A stretch of DNA of 64,000 nt from Myxococcales bacterium (GTDB lineage: Bacteria > Myxococcota_A > Polyangia > Haliangiales > Haliangiaceae), in contig JADJGV010000010.1 of assembly GCA_016707895.1 (NCBI GenBank), positions 186,001 to 250,000 of the forward strand, written 5' to 3'. The notes beneath the pieces are model-generated. The model searched no databases and was not told the origin of the DNA. It was given only the letters and a program-made list of their open reading frames with translations. Position numbers and translations under genes: made by a program. Shown here one piece after another: positions 1 to 8,365 of the stretch; position 1 is the first letter of the stretch; each line of letters opens with the position of its first letter.

Positions 1-1
1 C

Positions 2-418
2 GTCCCCGCGGTGGTGCTCGACAGCGACGATCTGCGCGAGGTGCTGGTGCCGCGCCCTGGCCACGAGCCCGAGGCGCGCGACGGCTTCTACCAGACGCTC
101 GCCGGCCTGGCCGCGCTGCTGGCGCGACGCGGGCTGGTGGTCGTGGTCGCGGCCACCGCGCACCGCCGGGCCTGGCGCGATCGGGCCCGGGCGCTCGCGC
201 CCCGCTACCTCGAGGTGTACGTCGCCACGCCGCTCGCCGAGTGCCGCGCCCGCGATCCCAAGGGCCTGTACGGCTCGCCGGCGGTGCTGGCGCAGCTGCC
301 GGGCGGTGGCGTCGCCTACGAGCCGCCGCTGCACCCCGACGTGGTCGCGCCACACGGCGACGATCCGCAGGTTGTCGACGCGGTGCTGGCGCGCCTCGAG
401 ATCGGCGGCCTGGGCTGA
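2..418 (+). CDS. Adenylylsulfate (APS) kinase-like protein, 5' end cut by window
   Basis: The reading frame is open to the window edge, so the N-terminus with the P-loop is missing. The visible part begins with a hydrophobic strand ending in LDSDDLRE, which matches the APS kinase LDGDNvR segment, followed by a LAxLLARRGLVVVVAATA strand and an EVYVATPLAECRARDPKGLY segment. That last segment corresponds to the family's 'hVxtpLevCexRDpKGLY' lid region. APS kinase phosphorylates adenylylsulfate to PAPS. The lone gene here, without visible sulfurylase, may instead serve in modification of a sugar or nucleotide. The family call is secure; the substrate is inferred. About 139 residues are visible and the gene ends 22 bp before the next start. 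Confidence 0.8.
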   Translation, partial: VPAVVLDSDDLREVLVPRPGHEPEARDGFYQTLAGLAALLARRGLVVVVAATAHRRAWRDRARALAPRYLEVYVATPLAECRARDPKGLYGSPAVLAQLPGGGVAYEPPLHPDVVAPHGDDPQVVDAVLARLEIGGLG

Positions 419-440
419 CCGGGGCGGCACGCGCTTCGCT

Positions 441-1835
441 ATGTCGCAACGGATGCCCGCCCGTCGTCGGCGAATCCTCCAGCTCGTGTCGATTCTGGCC
501 ACGCTCGGCGGCGCGGGCTGTGGCGGATCTCCACCCGACGCGCCCGACGCGCTGGTCGGGCCGCCCGACGCCGGCGACGACGCCAGCCTCGACGCCGCGC
601 CGCCGGCGATCGAGGCGCTGGGCGCCAGCACCTTCACCGAGGACGGCCGCACCTGGACCGAGACCCGCTACCGCCTGCGCCGGCCCGACGGGCGGGCCAC
701 CTACGTGCAGTGGATCCCGTCGGACAAGCCGGGGCCGCGGCCGGTGGTGGTGGTGACGATGCCGTATGCGGGCATCGCCTGGACCGGCGATCCCCTCGAC
801 GCGCGCTGGGCCGCCTACCCGCTCACCGCCGGCCAGCACCTCGACGTCGACGGCCCGGCCTTCGACGGCACCGGCCTGATCGTCTACGACCCGACGCCGC
901 TGGCCGCGGTGATCGATCAGTCGCGCCTGCACCGCCTCAACGACTGCGCGACGCTGTTGATCTACGGCCGCTTCTACGCCGGCGGCGACGTGCGCGACGA
1001 CGTCGCCGACATGGCCGCGGGCATGGCGTTCCTCGCCGAGCAGCCCGGCCTCGACCGCGCGCGGGTCGGCGTGTTCGGCGGATCGTGGGGCGGCTTCGAG
1101 GCGCTGTACGCCGCGGCCCACGCCGATCCGCGGCTGCCGGCCACGGTGGTGTCGGCGATGTACCCGCCGACCGACTTCGCCGGGATGTACGCCCACGCCA
1201 CCACGCGCACCGGCGCCGCGCTCGCCTTCATGACGCCGTACATCCGCCGCATCGTCGCGGCCACCGGCGGGCCGCCCGGCATCGGCGACTACGGCGGGCT
1301 GCGCGCGACCGACCTGTGCGCCGGCCTGCCGCCGGCCACGCTCCTGCTCCACGACGAGCACGACAACCTGGTGCCGATCGCGCAGAGCCTGGCGGTCGCG
1401 TCGGGCTGCGGCGCGGCGCTCGTGACCTGGCCGCGGACCGGCGCGATCGATCCGGCGCTGGTCAGCCACGGCCCGCTGCTCACCGACGAGGCCAGCCCGC
1501 AGTCGGTCTACACCTACGCCACCGCGTTCCTGCACCTGCGCCTGGCCCCGCCCGATCAACAGGTCGTGATCGACGTCGTCCACGCGGCGTCGCTGCGCAC
1601 CCACCTCGGCCTGGTGCGCGCCGCGCAGCGCGCCGGGCGCGACGTCGCGGCGGTGGCGCCGCGGCTGCGCGACCTCGCCGACCCGCGGCTGTACCTGCTC
1701 GACCTGGGCGCGGTGATGCCGAGCGTGCGTGCCGGCGCCGAGGTCACCGCCGAGGCGGTCAACGCGGTGTGGGGCACCAGCTATACCGCCGCGACCATCG
1801 ACGCCGCGCTCGCCGTCGGCCTGCCGCCGCCGTGA
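441..1835 (+). CDS. Exported alpha/beta-hydrolase lipoprotein (prolyl-oligopeptidase-like)
   Basis: 464 aa. The ATG at 441 is chosen because it is followed by an arginine-rich n-region, a hydrophobic stretch and a lipobox-like cysteine at residue 27; the open frame upstream overlaps the previous gene and lacks a signal. A low-complexity Pro/Asp/Ala linker (residues 30-55) follows. The hydrolase fold contains the nucleophile elbow GGSWGG with Ser around residue 215, an acid candidate in HDEHDN (Asp305 or Asp308) and a His candidate in VSHGP (His343). These are in the order expected for the S9/dienelactone-hydrolase type triad. Substrate is unknown; the protein is probably anchored to the cell envelope. 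Confidence 0.72.
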   Translation: MSQRMPARRRRILQLVSILATLGGAGCGGSPPDAPDALVGPPDAGDDASLDAAPPAIEALGASTFTEDGRTWTETRYRLRRPDGRATYVQWIPSDKPGPRPVVVVTMPYAGIAWTGDPLDARWAAYPLTAGQHLDVDGPAFDGTGLIVYDPTPLAAVIDQSRLHRLNDCATLLIYGRFYAGGDVRDDVADMAAGMAFLAEQPGLDRARVGVFGGSWGGFEALYAAAHADPRLPATVVSAMYPPTDFAGMYAHATTRTGAALAFMTPYIRRIVAATGGPPGIGDYGGLRATDLCAGLPPATLLLHDEHDNLVPIAQSLAVASGCGAALVTWPRTGAIDPALVSHGPLLTDEASPQSVYTYATAFLHLRLAPPDQQVVIDVVHAASLRTHLGLVRAAQRAGRDVAAVAPRLRDLADPRLYLLDLGAVMPSVRAGAEVTAEAVNAVWGTSYTAATIDAALAVGLPPP

Positions 1836-1854
1836 CTGCGGTACGCTGGCCGCG

Positions 1855-2079
1855 ATGCTCGCCCCCGCGCCGCCGTGGCGGCTCGACCACGCCGACGGCT
1901 GCGGCCACCACGACCGGCTGGAGGCCGACGCCGAGGCGGTCGCGCTGCGCTACGCGCCGGTGACGCCGGCGACCAGCGCGACCGGCCGGTACGACGGCGG
2001 GCCGCCGCGCACGGCCACCGTCGCGCTCGACGACCCGCGCCTGGCCGCGCTGGCCACGAGCGTGGGACCGCCGCGATGA
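1855..2079 (+). CDS. Small hypothetical protein coupled to the PPTase gene
   Basis: 74 aa, no family recognised. The ATG at 1855 lies 20 bp after the preceding stop, and the TGA overlaps the next gene's ATG (ATGA at 2076-2079), the arrangement of a translationally coupled pair. Composition is Ala/Asp/Pro/Arg-rich, with a His/Cys-containing N-terminal part (HADGCGHHD), and there is no signal peptide or membrane segment. The stop-start overlap is the main support that it is real; a role linked to the phosphopantetheinyl transferase is only an inference. Confidence 0.45.
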   Translation: MLAPAPPWRLDHADGCGHHDRLEADAEAVALRYAPVTPATSATGRYDGGPPRTATVALDDPRLAALATSVGPPR

Positions 2080-2714
2080 GCCTGCGCGCGCTGCTGCCGG
2101 CGAGCTGCGCGGTCGTCGAGCACGCCGGCGGCTGGCCCGTCGCGGCGCTGCACCCCGACGAGGCGCGCGCGCTGGGCCCGGTCGCCGAGGCCCGTCGCGC
2201 CGAGTTCGCCGCCGGCCGCGCGTGCGCGCGCGCCGCGCTCGCCGCGCTCGGACACGCGGGCGCGCCGGTCGGCCGCGGCGACGATCGCGGGCCGCGCTGG
2301 CCGGCCGGCGTCGTCGGCAGCATCACCCACTGCGCGGGCTACGTCGCGGCGGCGGTCGCGCCGGCGGCCGCGTGCCGCGCGCTCGGCGTCGACGCCGAGC
2401 CCAACCAGCCGCTCCCCGCCGACGTGCTCACGACCGTCGCGTCGGCGACCGAGCGTCGGTGGCTCGCCGCGACGCCGCCCGGCGCGATCTGCTGGGACCG
2501 CCTGCTGTTCTCGGCCAAGGAGAGCGTCTACAAGGCCTGGCGCCCGGTCGTCGGCACCTGGCTCGGCTTCGAGGACGTCGAGCTGACCGTCGATCCGACG
2601 GCGGCCACGTTCGCCGCCGCGATCGCCGCGCCCGGCCCGTTCCCCCACCTCGCCGGGCGCTTCGCGATCACGCCGACCATCGTGATCACCGCGATCTACG
2701 TCCCGGCCGCCTGA
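2076..2714 (+). CDS. 4'-phosphopantetheinyl transferase, EntD/Sfp superfamily
   Basis: 212 aa. It transfers phosphopantetheine from CoA to a serine of acyl- or peptidyl-carrier proteins and so activates polyketide, non-ribosomal peptide or siderophore synthases. An EntD-type N-terminal domain is seen (RRAEFAAGRACARAAL around residues 40-55), then GSITHC (81-86), the Mg-binding GVDAEP with Asp106 and Glu108, and the signature FSAKESVYKAW (Lys148, Glu149, Lys153). Length and motif order match single-domain EntD-type enzymes. The start is fixed by the ATGA overlap with the small upstream gene. No carrier-protein synthase lies in the window, so the partner is elsewhere. Confidence 0.9.
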   Translation: MSLRALLPASCAVVEHAGGWPVAALHPDEARALGPVAEARRAEFAAGRACARAALAALGHAGAPVGRGDDRGPRWPAGVVGSITHCAGYVAAAVAPAAACRALGVDAEPNQPLPADVLTTVASATERRWLAATPPGAICWDRLLFSAKESVYKAWRPVVGTWLGFEDVELTVDPTAATFAAAIAAPGPFPHLAGRFAITPTIVITAIYVPAA

Positions 2715-2787
2715 CCGCCGCCGCCATCGCGCCGCAGCCGCGCCTTGGCCGCCCCGGAGCCGGCGCGGCGCGGTACGCTCAGGGCGC

Positions 2788-3180
2788 ATGTCCGACGGCC
2801 CGCCCCCGCTCCCACGCCTGCTGGCGATCGATGACGAGCCGACGATGTGCCAGATCTTCAGCCGCGCGCTGCGCTCGATCGCCCGCGTCACCACCGCCGG
2901 CACCGTCGCCGAAGCCGAGGCGCTGCTCGACCGCGACGCGTTCGACGCCATCATCTGCGACGTCAACATGCCGGCCGGCGGCGGCCCGGCGGTCCGGGCG
3001 CACATCCAACGCCTGCAGCCGGCGCTGCTCGAGCGCACGCTGTACGTCACCGGCGGCGTCACCACCGACGACAAGATCGCGTTCGTCGAGACCATCCGCG
3101 ATCGCCTGCTCGAGAAGCCGTTCACGATGCTCGAGCTGCAAGACGCGGTGCGCGCGCTGACCCGCCCACCGGCGGCGTGA
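2788..3180 (+). CDS. Stand-alone response-regulator receiver protein
   Basis: 130 aa, essentially one CheY-like receiver domain with no output domain. The acidic pair is Asp15/Asp16 in AIDDEP, the phosphoacceptor is Asp58 in CDVNMP, the switch Thr88 is in YVTGG, and Lys110 is in LEKPF. All five key positions are present, so it should be phosphorylatable. The ATG at 2788 is the only start in front of the first beta strand. No histidine kinase is adjacent. The next genes are FHA and Ser/Thr-kinase genes, which suggests, without proving, cross-talk within this signalling patch. Confidence 0.88.
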   Translation: MSDGPPPLPRLLAIDDEPTMCQIFSRALRSIARVTTAGTVAEAEALLDRDAFDAIICDVNMPAGGGPAVRAHIQRLQPALLERTLYVTGGVTTDDKIAFVETIRDRLLEKPFTMLELQDAVRALTRPPAA

Positions 3181-3328
3181 CCCGGGCGCACCGGGCGCCG
3201 TGACGCCGGCGATCGCGGCGCCGGCGCGACCGACGTGCGTCACTGCACCGCACCGCGCCGCGGTCGAACTACCCGTCGAATCACCCCGCAGCTGCGACGG
3301 CGACGGCGGCCTGGTGCGACCAACGGGC

Positions 3329-4225
3329 ATGGATCACAACGACCGGACGCCGCGCCGGCAGGCCCCACCCTCCGGCGCGCCGCGCTGTCCGGTCTGTCAG
3401 AGCCCCGCCGGCACCCCCGACCAGGCGTGCGACGCCTGCTGCGCCTCGCTGGCGTCGCCGTGGGGCATGTGCCCGTCGCAGCTCCGCGGGGCAGCGCCCA
3501 CCGAACCGACCGCAGCGGCGCTGATCGATCGCTGGGGTGGCGTGTGGCGGTTGCCGCGCCGCACGGTCATCGGCCGCGATCCGGCGCGGTGTCAACTCGC
3601 GCTCCTCCACGGGGACGTCTCACCGGTCCACGCGCTGCTGGAGCTCGGCGCCGCGGGCTGGTGGCTGTCCGATCTCGGCAGCCGCACCGGCACGTGGCTC
3701 GAGCGCCGCCGCGTCACCGCCGCCGCGCTGCCGCGGGTCGCGCGGGTGCGGGTCGGCGCGATGGAGCTGTTCTTCCTCGCCGACGCCCGCGCGCTGCGCG
3801 CCCCGGACGCCGCCGCCAGGCGCGAGGCCGACGAGATCACCGCGCCGTTCGCGGTCGACGAGCAACCCGTCGCCGCGACCAGCGCGCTGGTGCTGGTCGA
3901 GGCCAGCAGCGGCTGGGGCCGGCTGAGCCGCGGCGATCGCGGCGTGCCGGTGCCGCCGTGCCAGCTGACGCTGCTGCAGGCGCTGGCGCAGCGCTGGCAT
4001 GACGACCACGCCGTCGCCCCCGCCGATCGCGGCTTCGTCGCGATCGACGCCGTGCTCGCGGTGATCCCGTGGGAGGCGACCGCCGCCACGCGCACCAACC
4101 TCAAGCAGCTGGTGCGCCGGACCCGCCTGACCCTGGCGGCGCTCGACGTCGACGACCACCTCGAGGGGCGGCGCAGCGACGGCGGCGCCTACCGGATGCG
4201 CGGCGGCGTGCGGCTCGAGCCGTGA
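3329..4225 (+). CDS. Zinc-ribbon / FHA / winged-helix protein, first paralogue
   Basis: 298 aa from the ATG at 3329; the open frame extends upstream to 3200 but that part has no recognisable protein features. The N-terminus holds paired cysteines (Cys20, Cys23, Cys34, Cys37, extra Cys38) like a zinc ribbon. Residues about 67-140 form an FHA phosphothreonine-binding domain: VIGRD, SPVHA, then DLGSRTGTW, where the usual Asn of NGT is replaced by Thr. The last 95 residues (LTLLQALA to YRM) match an OmpR-type winged helix, including LKQLVRRTR and a terminal GG-YRM in place of G-GYRL. It is paralogous to the protein at 5606-6526. Its 3' end sits 3 bp from the end of the convergent kinase gene. A phospho-dependent DNA-binding regulator is the likely role, by inference. 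Confidence 0.72.
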   Translation: MDHNDRTPRRQAPPSGAPRCPVCQSPAGTPDQACDACCASLASPWGMCPSQLRGAAPTEPTAAALIDRWGGVWRLPRRTVIGRDPARCQLALLHGDVSPVHALLELGAAGWWLSDLGSRTGTWLERRRVTAAALPRVARVRVGAMELFFLADARALRAPDAAARREADEITAPFAVDEQPVAATSALVLVEASSGWGRLSRGDRGVPVPPCQLTLLQALAQRWHDDHAVAPADRGFVAIDAVLAVIPWEATAATRTNLKQLVRRTRLTLAALDVDDHLEGRRSDGGAYRMRGGVRLEP

Positions 4226-4228
4226 CCG

Positions 4229-5491
4229 TCACGCGGCATCGCGCAGCCGGCGCAGCCGCAGGAACGCGTGGACCTCGACCCCGGGTGCCGACGTGCGCGC
4301 CAGCCACAGCGCCACCTGCACCCGCTGCGGGCCGGCGCCGACCAGCGCCAGCCGCTCGATCGGCGCCGCCGCGTCACGCACCGCCGCGCAGTCGGCGACC
4401 AGCTCGGGGAACGCCTCGCCGAGCGCGGTCTCGCACGCGGCGACGCCGACCAGCGCCGCCGGCTCGCGACCGAGCATCTTGGCGAACGCCGCGTTGACCA
4501 CCACCAGCGCGCCGTCGCCGTCGAGCAGCGCCTGCGGCAGCGACACCAGGTCGAAGCCCTGGGCCAGCAGCCGCTCGCGCCCGCCGCGGTCGGTGGTGCG
4601 GCGCTGGCGCAGGCCGAGCATCGCCATCACGTTCTGCAGCTCGTAGCGGAAGTCGCCGATCGAGCGGTGGCGCTGGTCGGGCGCCTTGGCGATCGCGCGC
4701 GCCACCAGCGCGGCCAGCGCCTCGTCGACCGGCTCGCCGCCGGCGCTGGTCACCAGCGGCGCTGGGGGTTCGTGGACATGGCGGCGCAGCACGTCGGCCA
4801 GCTCGCCGACGAACGGCGGCGCGCCGGTGATCAACTCGTACGCGAGGATCCCCAGCGCGTAGACGTCGGCCGCCACCGAGGCCGGGCCGCCGGTGATCCG
4901 CTCGGGCGCGATGTAGCTCGGCGAGCCAGCCAGCGGCTCGTCGCCAGCGTGATCGATCCGGCGGGCCAGCCCGAAGTCGAGCAGCTTCACCATCGCCCGC
5001 TTGCGCCCGTGCTCGGCCTCGGACGCCACCAGGATGTTGTCGGGCTTGAGGTCGCCGTGCAGCACGCCGTGGCGGTGGATGTGATCGAGCGCGTCGGCGA
5101 TCTGCCGCAGGTACTCGCAGACCCGGGCCAGCGACGGCGGCGCCGCCGCCGGATCGATCAGCGGCGCACCCTCGACCAGCTCCATCACCATGAACGCACC
5201 GAGCGCGGGATCGTCGCCGAAGTCGACCACCTCGACGATGTTGGGGTGCCGCATCTCGCTGGCCAGCCGCGCCTCCTGCGTGAACCGCGCCCGCGCGTCG
5301 TGGGCGTCGCGGAACGACGGCGCGATCACCTTGAGGGCGAAGCCGCGGCCGAGGTGGCGGTGCCGCACCCGGTGGACGCGCCCCATGCCGCCTTCGCCCA
5401 GCGGCCCCTCGAGGACGTAACGGCCGGCCACCGCGTAGCGCGTCAGCTCGACCGGCGGCGGCGGCAACGGCGTGGGCTCGACATCGAACAT
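4229..5491 (-). CDS. Ser/Thr protein kinase with C-terminal PAS-like domain
   Basis: 420 aa. The Hanks-type kinase domain covers roughly residues 24-290: glycine loop GEGGMGRV, catalytic Lys54 in FALKVI, catalytic loop HGDLKPDN (Asp147; HRD is changed to HGD, as in some RD-lacking kinases), DFG in LLDFGLA and a SYIAPE activation-segment end. No transmembrane helix follows, so it should be cytoplasmic. Residues about 305-420 look like a PAS domain (VSLPQALLDGDGALVVVNAAFAKMLG then a beta-rich tail ending VEVHAFLRLR), giving a kinase with a C-terminal sensor. It is convergent with one FHA-winged-helix gene and shares orientation with the other, so those FHA proteins are obvious candidate substrates or readers. 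Confidence 0.88.
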   Translation of the reverse strand: MFDVEPTPLPPPPVELTRYAVAGRYVLEGPLGEGGMGRVHRVRHRHLGRGFALKVIAPSFRDAHDARARFTQEARLASEMRHPNIVEVVDFGDDPALGAFMVMELVEGAPLIDPAAAPPSLARVCEYLRQIADALDHIHRHGVLHGDLKPDNILVASEAEHGRKRAMVKLLDFGLARRIDHAGDEPLAGSPSYIAPERITGGPASVAADVYALGILAYELITGAPPFVGELADVLRRHVHEPPAPLVTSAGGEPVDEALAALVARAIAKAPDQRHRSIGDFRYELQNVMAMLGLRQRRTTDRGGRERLLAQGFDLVSLPQALLDGDGALVVVNAAFAKMLGREPAALVGVAACETALGEAFPELVADCAAVRDAAAPIERLALVGAGPQRVQVALWLARTSAPGVEVHAFLRLRRLRDAA

Positions 5492-5605
5492 CCATCCATC
5501 GTAGCGACCAGCTCACCCCCGGCGGGTGAGGCGCGGGTTGGCGCAGGGTAGGCGCCGGCTAGCCAGCTACCCGGCGCGTCACCGCCGTGGTCACCGCGCG
5601 CGACG

Positions 5606-6526
5606 CTACAGCCCGGTGCTGCCGGGCGCGGGCATCACCCGCAGCCGATAGCCGAACCCGCGCCGCGACTCGATCAGATCGCCGAGGCGGGCCGCCTCGA
5701 GCGCCTTGCGGGTGCGGCGCACCAGCTGCTTGAGGTGCCCCTCGTCGGGATCGTGGGCGTCCCACGGCAGATCGGCGATCAGCTGGCCCGACGGCACGAA
5801 CCCGCGCACCACCGGCGCCACCGCCGCCTCGGTGGCCATCCGCTGCGCCATCGTCAGCACCATCGCGAACTGGGTGTCGGTGAGCCGCACCTGGTTGCCG
5901 CCGGCGGCGAGGTACCCGCCGCCGCCGCTGGGCGCCTCGACGAACGCGAGCTCGATCGACGGCATGCCGGCGAAGGTCGGCTCGTCGGCCTCGAAGTCGT
6001 CGATCGGCCCCGCGACCGCGGGCTGCTGCGCGTCGGGGCGCACCGTGACCGCGGCGCCGGCCTCGACCTGATCGCGCAGCCGGCCGCGATCGATCACGAA
6101 GTACATGCCGACCGAGCCGAACGTCAGCCGCGCGCCGTGGGCCAGCGGCGCCTCGCCGTCGAGCCGCTGCGCGTCGACGAACGTGCCGTTGGCCGAGCCC
6201 AGATCGCGGACCCACCAAGCGCCGGCGTGGTCGCGGCGCAGCTCGGCGTGGCGCCGCGACACCACGCCGGTCAGGATCGACACCCCGGTGGCCTGCGGCA
6301 CGCGCCCGACCAGCGTCGTCGCGGCCAGCCGGTGCGCGCGGCCCCAGCGATCCACCAGCGCCGCGTCGAGCGGCCGCACGCACGCCGACAGCAGCTGCTC
6401 GGGGATCATCGCCAGCGGCGCGTCGAGGTCGTCGGCGCACGCCGCACACAGGTTGCGCTCGGCCGCGGCGCCGCAGCGCGCGCAGGCCCCGGGTCCAACA
6501 TCGATCCGGTCGGTCATCGTGCGCAT
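5606..6526 (-). CDS. Zinc-ribbon / FHA / winged-helix protein, second paralogue
   Basis: 306 aa (an internal ATG at 6517 would shorten it by three residues). Four cysteines (15, 18, 27, 30) form a clean CxxC-CxxC ribbon. The FHA domain (about 65-145) is canonical, with LVGR, VSRRHA and DLGSANGTFV. A linker containing an Asp/Glu/Thr-rich patch precedes a C-terminal winged helix (about 205-300) with LTDTQFAMVL, LKQLVRRTRKAL and RRGFGYRLRV, the standard OmpR/PhoB recognition-helix and wing signature. It has no receiver domain. Together with the paralogue at 3329-4225 it brackets the PAS kinase. Regulation by Thr phosphorylation is inferred from the FHA domain. Confidence 0.8.
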   Translation of the reverse strand: MRTMTDRIDVGPGACARCGAAAERNLCAACADDLDAPLAMIPEQLLSACVRPLDAALVDRWGRAHRLAATTLVGRVPQATGVSILTGVVSRRHAELRRDHAGAWWVRDLGSANGTFVDAQRLDGEAPLAHGARLTFGSVGMYFVIDRGRLRDQVEAGAAVTVRPDAQQPAVAGPIDDFEADEPTFAGMPSIELAFVEAPSGGGGYLAAGGNQVRLTDTQFAMVLTMAQRMATEAAVAPVVRGFVPSGQLIADLPWDAHDPDEGHLKQLVRRTRKALEAARLGDLIESRRGFGYRLRVMPAPGSTGL

Positions 6527-6695
6527 GGTACGAGCGCCGCTGGCGCTTCCATGCAGCGTCGGTCGGGGACCGCATGGATAGCGGTCGGGTATCGCGGCCG
6601 ATCCGCCCGCGACGGCGGTGTCGCGGCTGAGCCCCTGCGCACGGCGGGCGACCAGGCCACGCCCGATCGCGCCGGGCGGCCGTCCGCGCGCCGGG

Positions 6696-7268
6696 TCAGA
6701 ACGAGCCGGCGAGCCCGAGCCCGCGCCCGCCGTGGGCCATGGCCACCGGCGTCAACCGCACGTCGTTGCCGGCGACGGTGGTGCGGTGGACCTGGGTCGG
6801 GAACAGCAGCGCGTCGAGCACCAGCAGCACGCCGACCGCCTGGACCACGCCGTCGGCGACGATCAGCACCTTCTTGGTGGTCTCGTTGTCGCAGGCTTGG
6901 TTGCCCACGTCGCAGTCGCCGCGATCGGCGAGGTCGAGCCACGGGCCGACCAGCGGGACGTACAGCCGCTCATCGGCGCTGCGGTCGCTGACGCCGGCGG
7001 TGATGGCCGCGGCGCCGTACCCGACGCCGAACACCACGGCGCCGGTGAGGAACGTCCGGCTGTCCCAGCGGTTGTACTCCTCCACGGCCGCCGGCTGTTG
7101 CGTCGCGACGACGACGACCGGCTCGGGCTCGGCCACCTCGGCGGCCACCACGACGGTGGCCTGCACCGGGACCGCCGTCGCCCCCACCACCTCGTCGGCC
7201 ACGGCCGGGGCCGCCGCCGCGATCAATCCGCCCACCACGACCGCGACGACTCGATTGGATGATTGCAT
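6696..7268 (-). CDS. Hypothetical exported/membrane protein
   Basis: 190 aa from the ATG at 7268, chosen over an in-frame upstream start because it directly precedes a signal peptide (VVAVVVGGLIAAAAPAVA, likely cleaved after AVADE or nearby). A Val/Ala/Glu/Pro-rich linker follows, then hydrophobic segments near residues 75-95 (FLTGAVVFGVGYGAAAITAG) and 135-155 (VLIVADGVVQAVGVLLVLDALLF). A conserved-looking CDVGNQACDNETT loop lies between them. The C-terminus ends in Phe. The pattern, with a signal, paired glycine-rich hydrophobic helices and a C-terminal Phe, is shared by the protein at 14559-15506 and suggests an envelope protein. No function is recognised. Confidence 0.6.
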   Translation of the reverse strand: MQSSNRVVAVVVGGLIAAAAPAVADEVVGATAVPVQATVVVAAEVAEPEPVVVVATQQPAAVEEYNRWDSRTFLTGAVVFGVGYGAAAITAGVSDRSADERLYVPLVGPWLDLADRGDCDVGNQACDNETTKKVLIVADGVVQAVGVLLVLDALLFPTQVHRTTVAGNDVRLTPVAMAHGGRGLGLAGSF

Positions 7269-7346
7269 GGCGACGGCTACTGCAAGCACGCGGCCACCGC
7301 GTCACGGCCCGATCGTGCGCTGGCGCCACGGCGCGGCGCCCCTCGC

Positions 7347-8342
7347 TCACGGACACGCGAGCGTGACGTCGGGCTCCTTGCGGTGCGGGTAGCCCAGGTG
7401 CACCCGGTAGTCGAAGTCGCCGTGGACGGTCAGGTCGATCGTGCCGTCGAGGGTGCCGCTGCTGCCGGGCTGGAACTGCATGCCCCAGCCGGTGACCTCG
7501 ATCCGCTGCGTGCCCCGGGTCGCGTCGACCGACGCCAGCGTCATGCCCTGCGGCGCGTGCCCGAGCAGCTCACCGAACCGCTGCGGCGCGCTGGTCAGGT
7601 GGTAGCCGATGTGCGAGTCGCCCTGGCGATCGTCGACCGTGATCACGTTCGCCGTCTGGATCGCGCCGCCCAGCGACCGCGCCACCTCGTGGAAGTCGAC
7701 CTTCACCCCCGACGCCGGGCTCGGGCCGAGCCCGAGCAGCTCGACGCCGGGGCCGACGCCCGCGAAGCTGACCGTCAGCTCCTGCCGGGTCTCGCCGCCG
7801 CCGGCCCCGATCGACACGCTCGCGCGCGCGGTCACCGTCGCCTCGGTGAAGTAGCTGTCCAGGCGCATCACGTCGAACGGGATCACGTCGCCGACCTTGC
7901 CCCACGACGTGTCGCGCCCCAGCACCAGCGTCATGGTCATCACATCGCCGACCTTGTACACGCCGTCGCCCTGGTACGCGATCGATCCGATCGACAGGTC
8001 CTTGCCCAGCGCCGCGCTCAACAGCACGCTGACGATCGCCACGCCGAACTGGTTGGTCAGCCCGCCGCACACGATCATCTCGTGGCAGCTATCGACGAAG
8101 TCGCTGACGATCGCCACCTGCGCCGCCACGTCGCCGCGCGCGCACGCCGCCAGCTTCACCTCGGCCTGGCCGCGCTCGTCGATCGGCGTCGCCGTGCTCG
8201 CCGGCGGATCGGGGATGCTCACGGTCGCGCCGACCTGCACCGACGCGCTGCCCGACGCCGATCCGCCGACCAGCCCGCGCGGACAGCCGGCCACCAGCAT
8301 CGGCGCGAGCGCCAGGGACACCGCGCGCAGCGAGGTTCGCAT
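7347..8342 (-). CDS. Hypothetical lipoprotein
   Basis: 331 aa. The ATG at 8342 precedes a textbook lipoprotein signal (SLALAPMLVAGC, lipobox LVAGC with Cys20). The mature protein has a Gly/Ser-rich linker, a short helical segment with CARGD and DSCHEMIVCGG cysteines, then a long beta-rich region of alternating Val/Thr/Asp strands to the C-terminal LACP. No catalytic motif or known domain is recognised. The cysteines at roughly 80-125 could form disulfides in the periplasm. It is 23 bp upstream of the 3' end of the MOSC-fusion gene on the same strand. Confidence 0.68.
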   Translation of the reverse strand: MRTSLRAVSLALAPMLVAGCPRGLVGGSASGSASVQVGATVSIPDPPASTATPIDERGQAEVKLAACARGDVAAQVAIVSDFVDSCHEMIVCGGLTNQFGVAIVSVLLSAALGKDLSIGSIAYQGDGVYKVGDVMTMTLVLGRDTSWGKVGDVIPFDVMRLDSYFTEATVTARASVSIGAGGGETRQELTVSFAGVGPGVELLGLGPSPASGVKVDFHEVARSLGGAIQTANVITVDDRQGDSHIGYHLTSAPQRFGELLGHAPQGMTLASVDATRGTQRIEVTGWGMQFQPGSSGTLDGTIDLTVHGDFDYRVHLGYPHRKEPDVTLACP

Positions 8343-8365
8343 GGGCCGCAGTGTATCGCAGCGGC

